Shown one piece after another: positions 40,904 to 50,293 of a stretch of 64,000 nucleotides of DNA. The stretch is from an uncultured Bacteroidales bacterium. GTDB taxonomy: Bacteria; Bacteroidota; Bacteroidia; Bacteroidales; UBA932. The stretch's first letter is position 1; every line of letters begins with the position of its first letter. The notes under the pieces are model-generated. The model searched no databases, was not told the origin of the DNA, and saw only the letters and a list, made by a program, of their open reading frames with translations. The position numbers and the translations under genes were made by a program. The stretch spans positions 1 through 64,000 of the forward strand of contig CAJOKD010000019.1 in NCBI GenBank assembly GCA_905235085.1. Reading direction: 5' to 3'.

Positions 40904-42256
40904 ATGAAAAGACGGACTTTCATCAAGGGTACCGCACTGATGGTTGCAGCCGCAGGGGCCTCGAATGCGCTTAAGGCTGCAGAAACGATTGGTAATCAGA
41001 CTGGTTCCGGCTCTTCCAACGAAGAATCCGACGGCAAGCTGATTATATCCGACCCAATGCTCCAGAATTACGCCGAGACTTCAATGGGAATCTCCTTCGG
41101 AGTCAGCGCCCTGACCAACGGCTATGTCCTGGTCGGGGAGCAGCCTGACCTCAGCGATGCCGTCAAGGTGAAGAGCGGCGGATTCAAGATGACCGAGATC
41201 AGCGACAAGGTCGTCCAGGTGAGGCTCACCGGCCTGAAGCCGGCCACCAAGTACTATTACCGCACCGGTGGCGACAGGATAAACTACATCGCCGGGAACA
41301 AGATCAAGATCCTTGGGAACGAGGAGGATCCCAAGATCCACAGCTTCACTACGGCCGGTAAGGCTGCCAAGGCTCATTTCTGCGTCATCAACGATACCCA
41401 CGTCCACTGGGATGCAATCGGGAGGGCCTGGGACAAGATCGCCGCGATCTCGCCTTCCTGCGTGGTCTGGAACGGAGATGCTTCGAATGTAGAAGAGACC
41501 ATCGAAAAGCAGATCAGGATATTCATAAAGCCGGACATTGACAGGAAGGACTACGCCTCCGAGATTCCGTATTTGTTCTGCCCTGGCAACCACGACGACC
41601 GTGGAATGGCGAACAGGCATTTGGAAAAGGTGTGGATGTTCCGCCAGCCTGAGGAAAGGTCTTCAAGGGACTGGGACCTCGGACGCAATTTCGCTGTCAG
41701 GATGGGCGACATTGCGATGATAGGTCTTGACACTGCCGAGGATAAGCTGGACACGAATCCTCGGTACGCTTTCCTGTTCAAGAGCGAGCCTTACCGTGAG
41801 GCCCAGGTCGCCTGGCTGGAGGACGCCCTCAAGCAGAAGGAAATCGCCTCCGCCCCTTACCTGGTGGCGTTCTGCCATATTCCTCTGTTCGATGATGATC
41901 CGACTCACAATCCGGGCGACATAGCGCCTGCCGACACCGACCCTCGGTACAAGCATACCTTCGCGCTTTGGCAGAGGACCTGCGCCAAGCTCTGGGGGCC
42001 TGCTCTGCAGAAGGCCGGATGCCAGCTGCTCATCACCGCGCATCAGCACAAATACCGCTACGATGCTCCTACGGCGGACCGCTGCTGGGCGCAGATAGTT
42101 GGCGGCGGCCCTGAGCTCAAGGAAGAGGTCTATCCTACCGTCATCGAAGGCGAAGTCGTCGACGGGGCCCTCAAGGTCACCGTCCACAACCTCCTCAACG
42201 GAGAGGTCCAGGACACCTTCACCTTCAAACCGCGGAAGAAAGGGAAGAGGAAGTAG
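40904..42256 (+). CDS. secreted metallophosphoesterase
   Basis: NDTHVHWDAIG, WNGDASN, CPGNHDDRGMANRH, ITAHQHKYRYD; Tat-like leader KRRTFIKGTALMVAAAG. Confidence 0.85.
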   Translation: MKRRTFIKGTALMVAAAGASNALKAAETIGNQTGSGSSNEESDGKLIISDPMLQNYAETSMGISFGVSALTNGYVLVGEQPDLSDAVKVKSGGFKMTEISDKVVQVRLTGLKPATKYYYRTGGDRINYIAGNKIKILGNEEDPKIHSFTTAGKAAKAHFCVINDTHVHWDAIGRAWDKIAAISPSCVVWNGDASNVEETIEKQIRIFIKPDIDRKDYASEIPYLFCPGNHDDRGMANRHLEKVWMFRQPEERSSRDWDLGRNFAVRMGDIAMIGLDTAEDKLDTNPRYAFLFKSEPYREAQVAWLEDALKQKEIASAPYLVAFCHIPLFDDDPTHNPGDIAPADTDPRYKHTFALWQRTCAKLWGPALQKAGCQLLITAHQHKYRYDAPTADRCWAQIVGGGPELKEEVYPTVIEGEVVDGALKVTVHNLLNGEVQDTFTFKPRKKGKRK

Positions 42257-42347
42257 GCGGAAGCGAAATGCGAAGCCTATAAACATATGAAAAACTTTGT
42301 AAATGATATATTTTTATATATCTTTACGCAACTAAACAGGAACAACT

Positions 42348-42542
42348 ATGAGAACAATCAAAGTCCGCAAAGTGATAAAACTCTTGCAACAGGACGGCTG
42401 GGAAATCGTAAGGGTTAAAGGAGATCACAGGCAGTTTAAATGCAGGGACAAACCGGGGACGGTGACAGTCAGCGGGAAACTCAACGACGACGTCGATCCC
42501 TTTCTCCTAAACAGCATATGGAAACAAGCAGGTTGGAAATAA
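42348..42542 (+). CDS. hicA: HicA family mRNA interferase toxin
   Basis: VRKVIKLLQQDGWEIVRVKGDHRQFKCRDKPGTVTVSGKLNDDVDPFLLNSIWKQAG. Confidence 0.92.
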   Translation: MRTIKVRKVIKLLQQDGWEIVRVKGDHRQFKCRDKPGTVTVSGKLNDDVDPFLLNSIWKQAGWK

Positions 42543-42562
42543 TAGAATAAATGATCTAGACA

Positions 42563-42967
42563 ATGAATAATATGAAAATACTGATAGACTGGGTTCCGGA
42601 CAACTTTGCGGCAGCTCCGGTCAATGATGAGATAGCCTGCATTGCCACAGGAGAATCACTCGAAGAAGTCAAGAAGAATATTATTGATGCTCTGGAGTTC
42701 CATATGGAAGGCCTTGTCGAAAATGGTGAAGCTATCCCTGAGGAATTCCGCAGCGGAATGCCTCCAGAGTTCATCCTGACGACCAGGGCGCAACTGAAGT
42801 ATTGCGACCTGTACATTACCCGCAAGGCTCTTGCCAAGGAAACAGGTATCAACGAGCGGCAACTCAGCCATTACGCCAACGGGCTGCGCCACCCCAGGCC
42901 AGCGATGAGGCTCCGGATCTCAGAAGGTATCCGCGCCATCCGCGACCGACTCGGCGTCGTTCTTTAA
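42563..42967 (+). CDS. hicB: HicB family antitoxin with C-terminal HTH
   Basis: HicB fold then KALAKETGINERQLSHYANGLRHPRPAMRLRISEGIRAI. Confidence 0.9.
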   Translation: MNNMKILIDWVPDNFAAAPVNDEIACIATGESLEEVKKNIIDALEFHMEGLVENGEAIPEEFRSGMPPEFILTTRAQLKYCDLYITRKALAKETGINERQLSHYANGLRHPRPAMRLRISEGIRAIRDRLGVVL

Positions 42968-42977
42968 TGACTATAAT

Positions 42978-43293
42978 ATGGACAAGATAATAGCAATCAT
43001 TGAAAGGGCGTCAGACGGGACTTATGCCGTTTACTGCAAGGACCAGATCTTCTCCGGTGCCGGATCCTCCATCGAGGAAGCCAAGAAAGACATGGTGGTC
43101 CAGATGGCCTTCTATAAGGACACCGCTTTGAAAGAGGGCTTCAAGTACCCCGCCTTCCTTGACGAAATGTTCGAGATTGAATACACAATTGCGGGCATAT
43201 CTCCACGGCACTAAACCCCGCAAGACGCAGGCGGACCGCATCAGATCCGGATTCAGCACCTTGTACCACGACCTCGGCAGCGCGATGGTGTGA
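42978..43293 (+). pseudogene. second HicB-like antitoxin, disrupted
   Basis: MDKIIAIIERASDGTYAVYCKDQ...FEIEYT then frame change to QLRAYLHGTKPRKTQADRIRSGFSTLYHDLGSAMV* (stop 43291-43293). Confidence 0.7.
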
Positions 43294-43437
43294 ATGCTGG
43301 CCGAGTTCGTGGTTCATTCACTAACGAAAAAATGCCCGGCCCCGCCGAGCATCCTTCTCTATTCTGTCCACCCTGTGTACTCCGCCCACCGGATTCCCGT
43401 TCTCTGAGATTTGCTAAAGAAAGAATAACCCTTGTAT

Positions 43438-44580
43438 TTAGGACAGGGCATTGCATCCCGCAGTTATGTCGAAATAAACCTCCATTTCTTTCGGCTTCTT
43501 ATCCTGGGCGGACTTTACTTCAAAGCAAAGCCGGTCCAGTTTCTTATCGCCCACGCTTATCAGATGCTGGGCAATCATCTTCGATTCCAGATTCTTCAGT
43601 TGGAACAAGATGTCGGAAATGACATACTCAAGGTGGACGTATCCGTCAGTCTCGGTGATCACGATGGGATGCTCCTTGTCTTTTCCTATATGGAATTCGC
43701 AGTCCTCTTTATCAATCAATTCTGAGATATCTATCTTGTTGTCATAGAAAATGCGGGATGCGCCAATAGCATCGCCCAGATCTTCAATATCGAAATTGTA
43801 CCTAATTATTCCTGTTGCCACCATTCGGTCAACCTCAGTTCTGGCCGCCACCCTCGGATTGGGCTGCTGGACATTGATATTCGCCGGCCATCCGAAAACC
43901 CAGGCCTCAAGGTTTCTGACATCTACACCTACCTCGCGGGCAGTCTCACACATCAGCTCGCAGTAGTCATAATAGACATCCTCGAACTTTGTTGACTCAG
44001 CATAAGTCACTGTATTGTCAACAGGGAGATAGTAGAAGAACGGATTCCGTCCTGCTTCCGGCATCAAAGCAAAATGCACAGGCTGCATATTCTCATCATA
44101 AATCAGAGGACGATTGTTTAAATCCATATCAAAGGTAAGGAAGTAAAGCAACTTAGTGAAGTAGCTGGGGCCAATGCCATAGAAATAGTTTTCACCTCCT
44201 CTCTTCAAGGACGCAATGGCACCTTCAATTCTCTCAATGTCGGTCTCGGAGTTGCGTAGCAGCGCAGCAAGTCTCTCCAGTTTGGGCATAGTTGTATTGC
44301 GGTCGTTGTTCAGGGCAATTCCCTCAGCCTGAAAACGGCTGATCCCGCCCCACATGATAGTGGCCACGAAACCCTTGTATAGATCCTCACGGAAGAGTCT
44401 GACTACATCTTCACGAGACAATTCAGCAGGGAGATTCCGGACAACCTCTGCAAAATCGCCATCAGTGGCTTCTGCTCTTCCGACAGGATTGGCGAACCTG
44501 CCTTCGCGCCAATGGATAGAGGGTTGGACATAGTTGTTGATGTCGTCGATGTGGGTTTTGATTAAGTTGATAAATGACAT
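43438..44580 (-). CDS. OGG/HhH-fold DNA glycosylase-like protein
   Basis: FVATIMWGGISRFQAEGIA...ENYFYGIGPSYFTKLLYFLTFDMDLNNRPLIYDENM resembles OGG-fold proteins. Confidence 0.5.
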   Translation of the reverse strand: MSFINLIKTHIDDINNYVQPSIHWREGRFANPVGRAEATDGDFAEVVRNLPAELSREDVVRLFREDLYKGFVATIMWGGISRFQAEGIALNNDRNTTMPKLERLAALLRNSETDIERIEGAIASLKRGGENYFYGIGPSYFTKLLYFLTFDMDLNNRPLIYDENMQPVHFALMPEAGRNPFFYYLPVDNTVTYAESTKFEDVYYDYCELMCETAREVGVDVRNLEAWVFGWPANINVQQPNPRVAARTEVDRMVATGIIRYNFDIEDLGDAIGASRIFYDNKIDISELIDKEDCEFHIGKDKEHPIVITETDGYVHLEYVISDILFQLKNLESKMIAQHLISVGDKKLDRLCFEVKSAQDKKPKEMEVYFDITAGCNALS

Positions 44581-44674
44581 AGTATAGGTATTATAACAAT
44601 GTTAATTTTATTACCTGAAAACCAGGCAAACCTGATGAAGACCATTGCTCGGAAGAATCAGAGCTTAACCCATC

Positions 44675-45286
44675 CTACTCCCAAGGAAACATCTCGTGGT
44701 TCTGTTCCATCATGCTACCGAGTTTCCAGAACACAGAGTCGAGAATCTTCATATATCCGATTCCCTGACAGTTGAATCGCTTGCGGAAACTTCCCACGAT
44801 CGGATGGTCATTAAGCGAACGATAGGTATCAATAATATCAAGATAGATGGAATGCTGGTGGTCCAGGCGTGTCTCATCAGGATTGAATGGTTTCTGGAAC
44901 ACCAGGCCGACCATTCGGTCATAAATCGGATACTCGGCGTCATCCAGGAGATTGAGCATCTTTGTCGCGAAAGAGAAATAAGACTTCCCCATTGCAGGCC
45001 TTAACTCTTCCGTCAACTGCCTCGCACCTACGCCAGTATATGTATTACTGAGCGATTCCATCTTGGAGAAGAATGCCGCCTTACCCTCCCCCGGAACTAT
45101 CCCCATCCCATAGAAAGCAGAGAAAGCCCACTGGAACAAAGGGTTGCGACTGACATCCCCTTTCCGGAACTCATCCTTGAGGAAAGAATAAACCGCCACA
45201 TTGGTAGCGAAATAAGCATCTTCAAAAATCGAAGGGTCATTGGTTAAATAATAATCCAACAACCTGATAGCATTGTTATTAATCAT
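44675..45286 (-). CDS. HhH-glycosylase-like helical protein
   Basis: LRPAMGKSYFSFATKMLNLLDDAEYPIYDRMVGLVF; 203 aa. Confidence 0.4.
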   Translation of the reverse strand: MINNNAIRLLDYYLTNDPSIFEDAYFATNVAVYSFLKDEFRKGDVSRNPLFQWAFSAFYGMGIVPGEGKAAFFSKMESLSNTYTGVGARQLTEELRPAMGKSYFSFATKMLNLLDDAEYPIYDRMVGLVFQKPFNPDETRLDHQHSIYLDIIDTYRSLNDHPIVGSFRKRFNCQGIGYMKILDSVFWKLGSMMEQNHEMFPWE

Positions 45287-45533
45287 ACAGAATAAAATAT
45301 TAAAAACTATTCTTCGGGCTCTTCATTTAATCATCTAGACTTTGAGGTCAAGCGTCTCAAGTGGCAACAAGATTCACATCGGCTCTAATCTATGGGCTCA
45401 ATAAACCCATTAATACCAGATTCCAGGGTTTCTTCGTAAAACTCTCCCCTGCGGGTTTAAAACGATCGATGGACAGATACCACGCCGTCACATCGAAGAA
45501 ATACTGTAATAAGCATGTCGCTTTGTTCCTGAG

Positions 45534-46211
45534 TTATCTCGATCTTTGCCATGTCCAGACAATATGATCAAGATGTCTGGCTGTCATATCAGGATAGCCA
45601 TGCTCTCGGTAATACTCGACCGCATTACGGAATAGCGTTTTAATCTGTTCTTTAGTCAAAGGATGCCCCACTGCAGTCTCAGAAAAGCGTGTTAGCCAAG
45701 TGTCCACTTTAACGCCATCCTCGTCACCGGCAAGCATGAAGAAATAGTCTACAGCAACGTTCTGACCTTTGATACTCTTCAAAGCATTCTTCAAATCGTC
45801 ACTTTCCTCGCATAAACGGTTAACATCTTGAAAAGTCTCAATTCCAAACCTTTGAAAGACTTTCAAATACTCAAGAAATGCTTCCGCTTTGAGGATGCCG
45901 TTTCTCGAACTGGTTTTCTGCTTATTTTTTAATGCTTTCGCAAGCCTATCCCCATCATATCCTTCCAGACGCTTGACAAGATCCGATATTTTTACCTGCT
46001 CCTCTACACTTGGGAGTTTGTGGGGATCAGGAGCAGTCCGGACAATCTTGGTCAAATCGCAGAATCTGTCAAGCAGTGGACTAACAACAGAATAATATCT
46101 CGCCTGTATAGAAAAGACTGCATCTAAAGCACATAACCCGACACAGGAGTAATACTCCATGTCAGGAATAGGAGCTAATGCCCGGTCACAATGTCTTAGA
46201 AACAACTCCAT
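45534..46211 (-). CDS. HhH-glycosylase-like helical protein
   Basis: LKSIKGQNVAVDYFFMLAGDEDGVKVDTWLTRFSETAVG...TARHLDHIVWTWQRSR; start at MELFLRHCD chosen to follow the upstream stop. Confidence 0.45.
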   Translation of the reverse strand: MELFLRHCDRALAPIPDMEYYSCVGLCALDAVFSIQARYYSVVSPLLDRFCDLTKIVRTAPDPHKLPSVEEQVKISDLVKRLEGYDGDRLAKALKNKQKTSSRNGILKAEAFLEYLKVFQRFGIETFQDVNRLCEESDDLKNALKSIKGQNVAVDYFFMLAGDEDGVKVDTWLTRFSETAVGHPLTKEQIKTLFRNAVEYYREHGYPDMTARHLDHIVWTWQRSR

Positions 46212-46215
46212 CTCG

Positions 46216-46575
46216 CTACTTTTCTGTTGATTTTGCGCTGTACATTCCATAGATAACGCCCCAGGCGATAATAGCAAGAAGAAGAACGACAACAATGTAA
46301 ATGTCAACCTTGTATTCAAAGCACGAGAATATGATGTTCGCAGCCGCAATTGCAAGGACCATAATCCAAGAAAAGACCTTGATATTAACGCCCCTGTTTG
46401 CATTTACATATTTCAATCCCATAGCAGGGATAATGACACTCGCTATAGAAACGAATCCAATCGCTAGAGAAATCCAATTCCTGCTCTCAGTTTCAGGCGC
46501 AATTATCTCACATACAAACCCCAAGAGAACCGCAATAGCAAGGGCCAGTATGATTTTTATACCATCAATCTTCAT
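46216..46575 (-). CDS. small membrane protein, about 4 TM helices
   Basis: Alternating hydrophobic segments, e.g. ILALAIAVLLGFVCEIIAP, VFSWIMVLAIAAANIIFSCF. Confidence 0.7.
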   Translation of the reverse strand: MKIDGIKIILALAIAVLLGFVCEIIAPETESRNWISLAIGFVSIASVIIPAMGLKYVNANRGVNIKVFSWIMVLAIAAANIIFSCFEYKVDIYIVVVLLLAIIAWGVIYGMYSAKSTEK

Positions 46576-46576
46576 A

Positions 46577-46918
46577 TTACTTCATTTTAGCAAGGAAAAA
46601 CAGTTTGTTAACCTCCGGGACCTGGGCAGCGGGTGCCCAAACACTCATGCCAGGTTTCCACACCAAGGTCTCGGGCGTCAAAAGATCATTCTGCACCAAT
46701 TTTACTAACTCCTCATCGGAGAAAGGGCCAGCCTGCGTGCCGTCGACGGCAAGGTATGTCTGACTCTGCTCTTTTATTGGAGGCGGTGTAGGAGCGGTCC
46801 CCTGCTCATTCGGCTGAGGCATTACGCTATTGATCATTGCCGGCATCTGCTGAATCATTGACATTCCGATGCCTAATTCCATCATCTTTTCGATGAAGCT
46901 TCCGCTGTCTTCTGTCAT
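46577..46918 (-). CDS. GYF_2 (DUF4339) domain protein
   Basis: YLAVDGTQAGPFSDEELVKLVQNDLLTPETLVWKPGMSVWAPAAQVPEV. Confidence 0.8.
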   Translation of the reverse strand: MTEDSGSFIEKMMELGIGMSMIQQMPAMINSVMPQPNEQGTAPTPPPIKEQSQTYLAVDGTQAGPFSDEELVKLVQNDLLTPETLVWKPGMSVWAPAAQVPEVNKLFFLAKMK

Positions 46919-46920
46919 AG

Positions 46921-47256
46921 CTAAATCATTGAGATAATGTGAAGACAATCTTTGATGAACTTCCATTCCGGCCAGCCTTGTGTCCAAATATAGAAGTCAG
47001 GAGTGATGGCTTCAGCCTTGAGCAAATCCCGGATTTGCGCCAAAGTAAATGGACCTCGTTGTTCGGTCCCAGCTGCAAGTACATACTGCTCTTGCTCCTT
47101 ATTTTGGAAAACCGGGAGGACAACGTGCGGTTGAATGCCGAACTGCGGCACCTCGGTCTGCATTGCCTTGATGCTGTTCTTGGCCTGATCGGCCAAAGCT
47201 TGCCACTGATCTGAAGCAACAAGCTTATCCAAAGTATTAAAATCTAACTGTCTCAT
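46921..47256 (-). CDS. GYF_2 domain protein
   Basis: YVLAAGTEQRGPFTLAQIRDLLKAEAITPDFYIWTQGWPEWKFIKD. Confidence 0.75.
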   Translation of the reverse strand: MRQLDFNTLDKLVASDQWQALADQAKNSIKAMQTEVPQFGIQPHVVLPVFQNKEQEQYVLAAGTEQRGPFTLAQIRDLLKAEAITPDFYIWTQGWPEWKFIKDCLHIISMI

Positions 47257-47261
47257 AGTAA

Positions 47262-48806
47262 TTACGGCTTTGGGATTGGAGGTACACCAGGAATGGGCGG
47301 AGGAACCGTACCAGGAGGAGGTCCGAACAACGCGCTCAGGTCAGGAATAAGCTTCATCGGTTGCCAAGATGGCATACCCGTGCTCCACGCAAGGGTATCA
47401 CCATTAATCTGGCCCGCTGAGAGCATCTGACTAAGGGCGTTTACATCACAAGGGCCATACTGAGAACCGTTTATTGCAAGATACCATATAGCCTGTTGAG
47501 GCGAAGGAATAGGAGGTGGAGTCTGCTGAGGTTGGCCTGCAGAAGCCATTCCTTGCTGCATTGTCTGTCCCATTTGATTCATCATTCCTCCGACCTGCTG
47601 ACCCATCGCTGCGCCCATCATCATACCGGTCATCATGCCGGCAGGATTCATATGTCCATCCCCTCCGCCGAAATTCATCGAACCCATCTGCCCGATGTTT
47701 TCCATTCCTGTCTTGAGGACTTCCGCCTGCTTGTTGATACTGTGTGCGTTGATATATGCGGACTCGCTGCCCAGACCAGCCTGTTTCGCAGCCTGCTCCG
47801 TTTGTGAATGCTGAGCAAACTGGCCTTCCTCACGCATCCTAGCTGTCGCATCTTTTATGTGCTCCATCTGAATCTGCGCCATTTCCTTCGCAGTCTGGTT
47901 GCGAATGTCTGCATCAGTCCGCATCGTCTCTCGCTTAATCTCGAAACTGAGAAGAGTGGTCTTCTCATTCTCAAGGTTGTAAAGCTGTGCCTGATCTTCA
48001 GTGAGACGCTTGAGTTTCTGGTAACCTTCGCTATCCTCATCATATCGGATATCTTCTATGAGGATATCGCTTGCGAAGATGCCGAAACGTTGCATTATCC
48101 GCTCCTGAACACGGGAAAGAATATAATGCCCCATCTCACCTATGAGCTGGTTAAAGTGCATGATGAAAATGCTTGTATCCCTTGGGGCAGTAGCAACAAT
48201 CTGCTTAATTTCCTGAGTCAAGAGAGTCTTCACTTTCTCACGGAATTCCTCCATCTTTGTGTCGGATGTCCCCCATGCTTCCAGGAAGTATTTCACCATG
48301 GCAGGATCTGTCGGGACTTGGAATGCCATAGCCCCTTTTACCGCGACTTCAATGTCATAAGCTTTATACTCCGGTTCTGAAGGAATCACTCGGAAATACG
48401 GAATGGTGAATGGAAGCTCCATTCCACGAGCGAGATTGATATAATAGACCTCAGCTTGGAAAGGAGTGCCCCCTTTATAAGCCATACCTACGATTGAGGC
48501 GAGTACCGGCATATTATCTGTTCTGATAATATCGTCATAAGGCCCCACGATCACATCATACTCCCCTTTGTTCTGATAAAGGAACACTGCCGCCTGGCCC
48601 GGGCGCACTCGCAGGCTGCTCCCATAGCGGATGTTGTTTTCCTTGCGTGAAGCACCTGCTTCCGCCATTGAGTTTGGCCGCCACTTCCAAATGAGAAAAT
48701 CTTTCTCATCACAACGGATGGCATCCATTATGCCACCTTCTTTCCCACGGACTTGGCTTGAAAGCCCTTCCTGATTCGTTTTCTTATTAAAAAGACCCAT
48801 CTTCAC
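47262..48806 (-). CDS. SPFH-domain protein (YdjI-like) with C-terminal GYF_2
   Basis: GSSLRVRPGQAAVFLYQNK...YYINLARGMELPFTIP; Met/Gly-rich linker; IWYLAINGSQYGPCDVNALSQML...LAWSTGMPSWQPMKLIPDL. Confidence 0.85.
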   Translation of the reverse strand: MKMGLFNKKTNQEGLSSQVRGKEGGIMDAIRCDEKDFLIWKWRPNSMAEAGASRKENNIRYGSSLRVRPGQAAVFLYQNKGEYDVIVGPYDDIIRTDNMPVLASIVGMAYKGGTPFQAEVYYINLARGMELPFTIPYFRVIPSEPEYKAYDIEVAVKGAMAFQVPTDPAMVKYFLEAWGTSDTKMEEFREKVKTLLTQEIKQIVATAPRDTSIFIMHFNQLIGEMGHYILSRVQERIMQRFGIFASDILIEDIRYDEDSEGYQKLKRLTEDQAQLYNLENEKTTLLSFEIKRETMRTDADIRNQTAKEMAQIQMEHIKDATARMREEGQFAQHSQTEQAAKQAGLGSESAYINAHSINKQAEVLKTGMENIGQMGSMNFGGGDGHMNPAGMMTGMMMGAAMGQQVGGMMNQMGQTMQQGMASAGQPQQTPPPIPSPQQAIWYLAINGSQYGPCDVNALSQMLSAGQINGDTLAWSTGMPSWQPMKLIPDLSALFGPPPGTVPPPIPGVPPIPKP

Positions 48807-49136
48807 TTACTTCTTTTCTAAATATGCTTTACATATCGCTGGCACATCAGGTGCAAGAATATAACTTGGGTTTCTCCAACCTTTAGTTGTTGAATAGTTG
48901 CTGGATTTACCCCTTTCCTCGACAGAAAGAGAATCCATTCGATCACAAACACTTTTCCACAATGCTCGATCGATGTAGTAATGCCTCCCATCAATACCGA
49001 TGGTCATGATTGTCGCCTCGTTCTCGTACTTGATGTAAAAAAAACTCTCTCCACCAAGCATATCGATTCGTTTAACAACAGGTTTTCTCAGCCAAGTCAA
49101 AATGCGACCGAACTGAACGGATTTTAATTCTGGCAT
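48807..49136 (-). CDS. hypothetical protein in SPFH cassette
   Basis: 109 aa ORF tightly packed 5' of the SPFH gene; no recognised domain. Confidence 0.6.
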   Translation of the reverse strand: MPELKSVQFGRILTWLRKPVVKRIDMLGGESFFYIKYENEATIMTIGIDGRHYYIDRALWKSVCDRMDSLSVEERGKSSNYSTTKGWRNPSYILAPDVPAICKAYLEKK

Positions 49137-49284
49137 ATCATATATACTTTATGTAATTATCAATCAGTCCTGCATCCATAAGAAGAAACTCTATATTATG
49201 AGCGCAGAGTAACTTATAGCTAACTTAGTATCCATTCATGATCCTATTGTTTTCGTAATACTATCATTATTGATAACACGTTGC

Positions 49285-50247
49285 TCACTCGACTTTGTTT
49301 ATTGAGGCGAGCACAGATTCTCGCACTTCCGGATCAGAAATACTAGCTGCCACCACTTTAGCTTGTTGTATTTCGCCTTGCGATATCAAATACGAAACTT
49401 CTTGAGCCGAAATATCATCGATTAGTTTCGTCACATCTCCTGAATACTTATGTGCGGCTGACTTGGCTCCTTGATAATCATTGTTATGAATGCACATCTG
49501 TATCTGATCCTGAACGTTACTATCACTCTTAATCCCTAACGTGATGACGATTCCTGATACTAGAAAGCAAAGAGCTCCAACAATGATAGCAGCGCCATAT
49601 GATGCCCAGAAATCTTTTTTCCTCTTTTTCGAATACGCACTCTTTTTCTTGCCCTCTTGGTCTAATAATGACTTATAATGGCCGAGAAGGTCTCGAATCT
49701 CACTATTTGTATTACTATGTCTTTCCAATGCATGATAGGCTTGAAGAGACTTCCCGCGCCACGCATTTCTCACCGGTTCGCGCTTAGCATCTTTCTCATC
49801 CGTTCCGATAGCAGCATAATTGGAGTAAGACAATTCGAGCAATTGTAATAACCCTTCTTTTGTGGAGGGTATTGTAAAAGTGTTAATTATTGTTGCTTGT
49901 TTTTCGTAATTAGAAACATGACTCAATTTATCTTGAAGTTCGGCAATTTGCTTCCGTGCCATAATGCTAGCATAATTCTCCATCTCCAGGATAAACCCAC
50001 ATTCATGGCACTGGAGTGAAGCATCTGGTATTATGGCTCCACAATTTGGACACTTTCTTCTGTTTTCTCGGCTGCTCTGTCCTTGAATACTGCTGGTGGA
50101 GAATGCGCTCTCTAAATAAAACTCAATCTCATCATCGTCAATCCCATAAGCTTTGGCTTTTTTGAATATTATTTCCCTTTGCTTTGTTGTTAATCCACCA
50201 CTCTCCTTGGCAACGTTAATTAGTTTTTCAATATCAGGAGGATGCAT
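49285..50247 (-). CDS. zinc-ribbon + single TM protein
   Basis: CPNCGAIIPDASLQCHECGF; TM ASYGAAIIVGALCFLVSGIVITLGI; start at MHPPDIEKL. Confidence 0.75.
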   Translation of the reverse strand: MHPPDIEKLINVAKESGGLTTKQREIIFKKAKAYGIDDDEIEFYLESAFSTSSIQGQSSRENRRKCPNCGAIIPDASLQCHECGFILEMENYASIMARKQIAELQDKLSHVSNYEKQATIINTFTIPSTKEGLLQLLELSYSNYAAIGTDEKDAKREPVRNAWRGKSLQAYHALERHSNTNSEIRDLLGHYKSLLDQEGKKKSAYSKKRKKDFWASYGAAIIVGALCFLVSGIVITLGIKSDSNVQDQIQMCIHNNDYQGAKSAAHKYSGDVTKLIDDISAQEVSYLISQGEIQQAKVVAASISDPEVRESVLASINKVE

Positions 50248-50293
50248 ACTAATTTGAATTATAATCTTTGGGTATAACACTTCCCTGTGAATT

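Noticed and set aside
43290-43622. 110-aa plus-strand ORF after the hicB remnant
   Set aside because: Overlaps the OGG-like gene 3' end antisense; composition not protein-like
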